Positions 63,903 to 64,000 of a DNA stretch of 64,000 bases are shown in pieces (within the stretch, counting starts at the first letter, position 1; each line of letters starts with the position of its first letter). Where the stretch lies: the NCBI GenBank assembly GCA_963731745.1, contig CAVSWT010000003.1, positions 7,648 to 71,647 on the forward strand. Reading direction: 5' to 3'. Both the position numbers and the translations under genes were made by a program. This DNA comes from CAVSWT01 sp963731745 (GTDB taxonomy: Bacteria > Bacteroidota > Ignavibacteria > Ignavibacteriales > Ignavibacteriaceae). Under the pieces are notes generated by a model. That model was given only the letters and a program-made list of their open reading frames with translations. It was not told the origin of the DNA and did not search any database.

Positions 63903-64000
63903 AGCTTATTTACTTTCTGCTCCACACTGTGATGGTGAAATTTATAGAAACAGCGCTTATTTTAATGATGATGGGGACCCATACTGTGAAGATTGTTATG
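63903..64000 (+). other. Partial frame with Cys pairs at the window edge
   Basis: A frame open to the edge encodes AYLLSAPHCDGEIYRNSAYF followed by NDDGDPYCEDCY. The Cys arrangement (one Cys, then CxxC) suggests a small zinc-binding segment. No start codon precedes it in frame, so it is either the tail of the previous gene after another frameshift or part of a gene whose start lies in another frame. Confidence 0.35.

Noticed and set aside
1..64000. tRNA, rRNA or other structural RNA genes
   Set aside because: None was recognised by eye in any intergenic region; a tRNAscan/Infernal run would be needed to exclude them fully.

Overview
The window is an AT-rich bacterial chromosome segment, most likely from the Ignavibacteria/Ignavibacteriales (Bacteroidota-Chlorobi group). 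This is inferred from three things: a type IX secretion sorting domain of the YPNPFNPxTTI type at about 61080-61332, many SusC-like/TonB-plug outer-membrane proteins and lipoproteins, and lamin-tail-domain surface proteins. No rRNA or tRNA gene was recognised, so the assignment rests on protein style only.

Layout. (1) 1-10.7 kb is ordinary chromosome: a class A penicillin-binding protein, a PAS histidine kinase, mnmA, a lipoprotein, and a large outer-membrane beta-barrel paired with a Gly-rich CBM9-like lipoprotein. (2) 10.8-15.5 kb is a small defence/toxin-antitoxin island placed at the 3' end of a PIN-PhoH ATPase gene. It holds a RelE/HigB-like plus NadS-like pair, a solitary SIR2-like protein and a HigBA pair; a second copy of the phoH 3' end lies inside the island, marking an insertion hotspot. 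(3) 15.6-47.7 kb is mostly core: carA and carB separated by an alpha-L-fucosidase gene, nucleases and phosphoesterases, two tandem asparagine-synthetase-like genes (one frameshifted), hslUV, a PpiC chaperone, rpoN (sigma-54, split by a -1 shift), a lamin-tail surface protein (split), a Na/Pi symporter and an M13 peptidase. (4) 47.7-52.3 kb is rich in repeats. A hairpin family with conserved loop TCGACNNGCTC and covarying stems surrounds two 88%-identical GIY-YIG nuclease genes, a GH128-like hydrolase and a methyltransferase. It ends in a 164-bp tandem array. (5) 52.4-62.7 kb is an integron: intI, a small unknown gene, a cluster of palindromes, and six gene cassettes each ending in a ~187-bp attC site. 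An IS1182-family element (6-bp target duplication) interrupts attC4 and an IS1111-group element interrupts attC6. (6) 62.7-64 kb carries a more GC-rich, frameshifted phage-type COOH-NH2 ligase (amidoligase) gene.

The integron is the most notable system. The integrase has the integron-specific insert, and its gene points the same way as the cassettes and reads into them, the reverse of the classical arrangement. Cassette boundaries are proven by sequence: the first 10-12 bases of each of the six cassettes are the exact reverse complement of the bases ending at its own R'' box. The cassettes encode exported products: outer-membrane barrels, lipoproteins, and one type IX secretion substrate.

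Caution: about nine genes carry frameshifts, several in short homopolymers (rpoN, lamin-tail, YCF48 cassette, amidoligase). Some are probably assembly indels rather than real mutations. All function calls are by eye from motifs; no database search was run.
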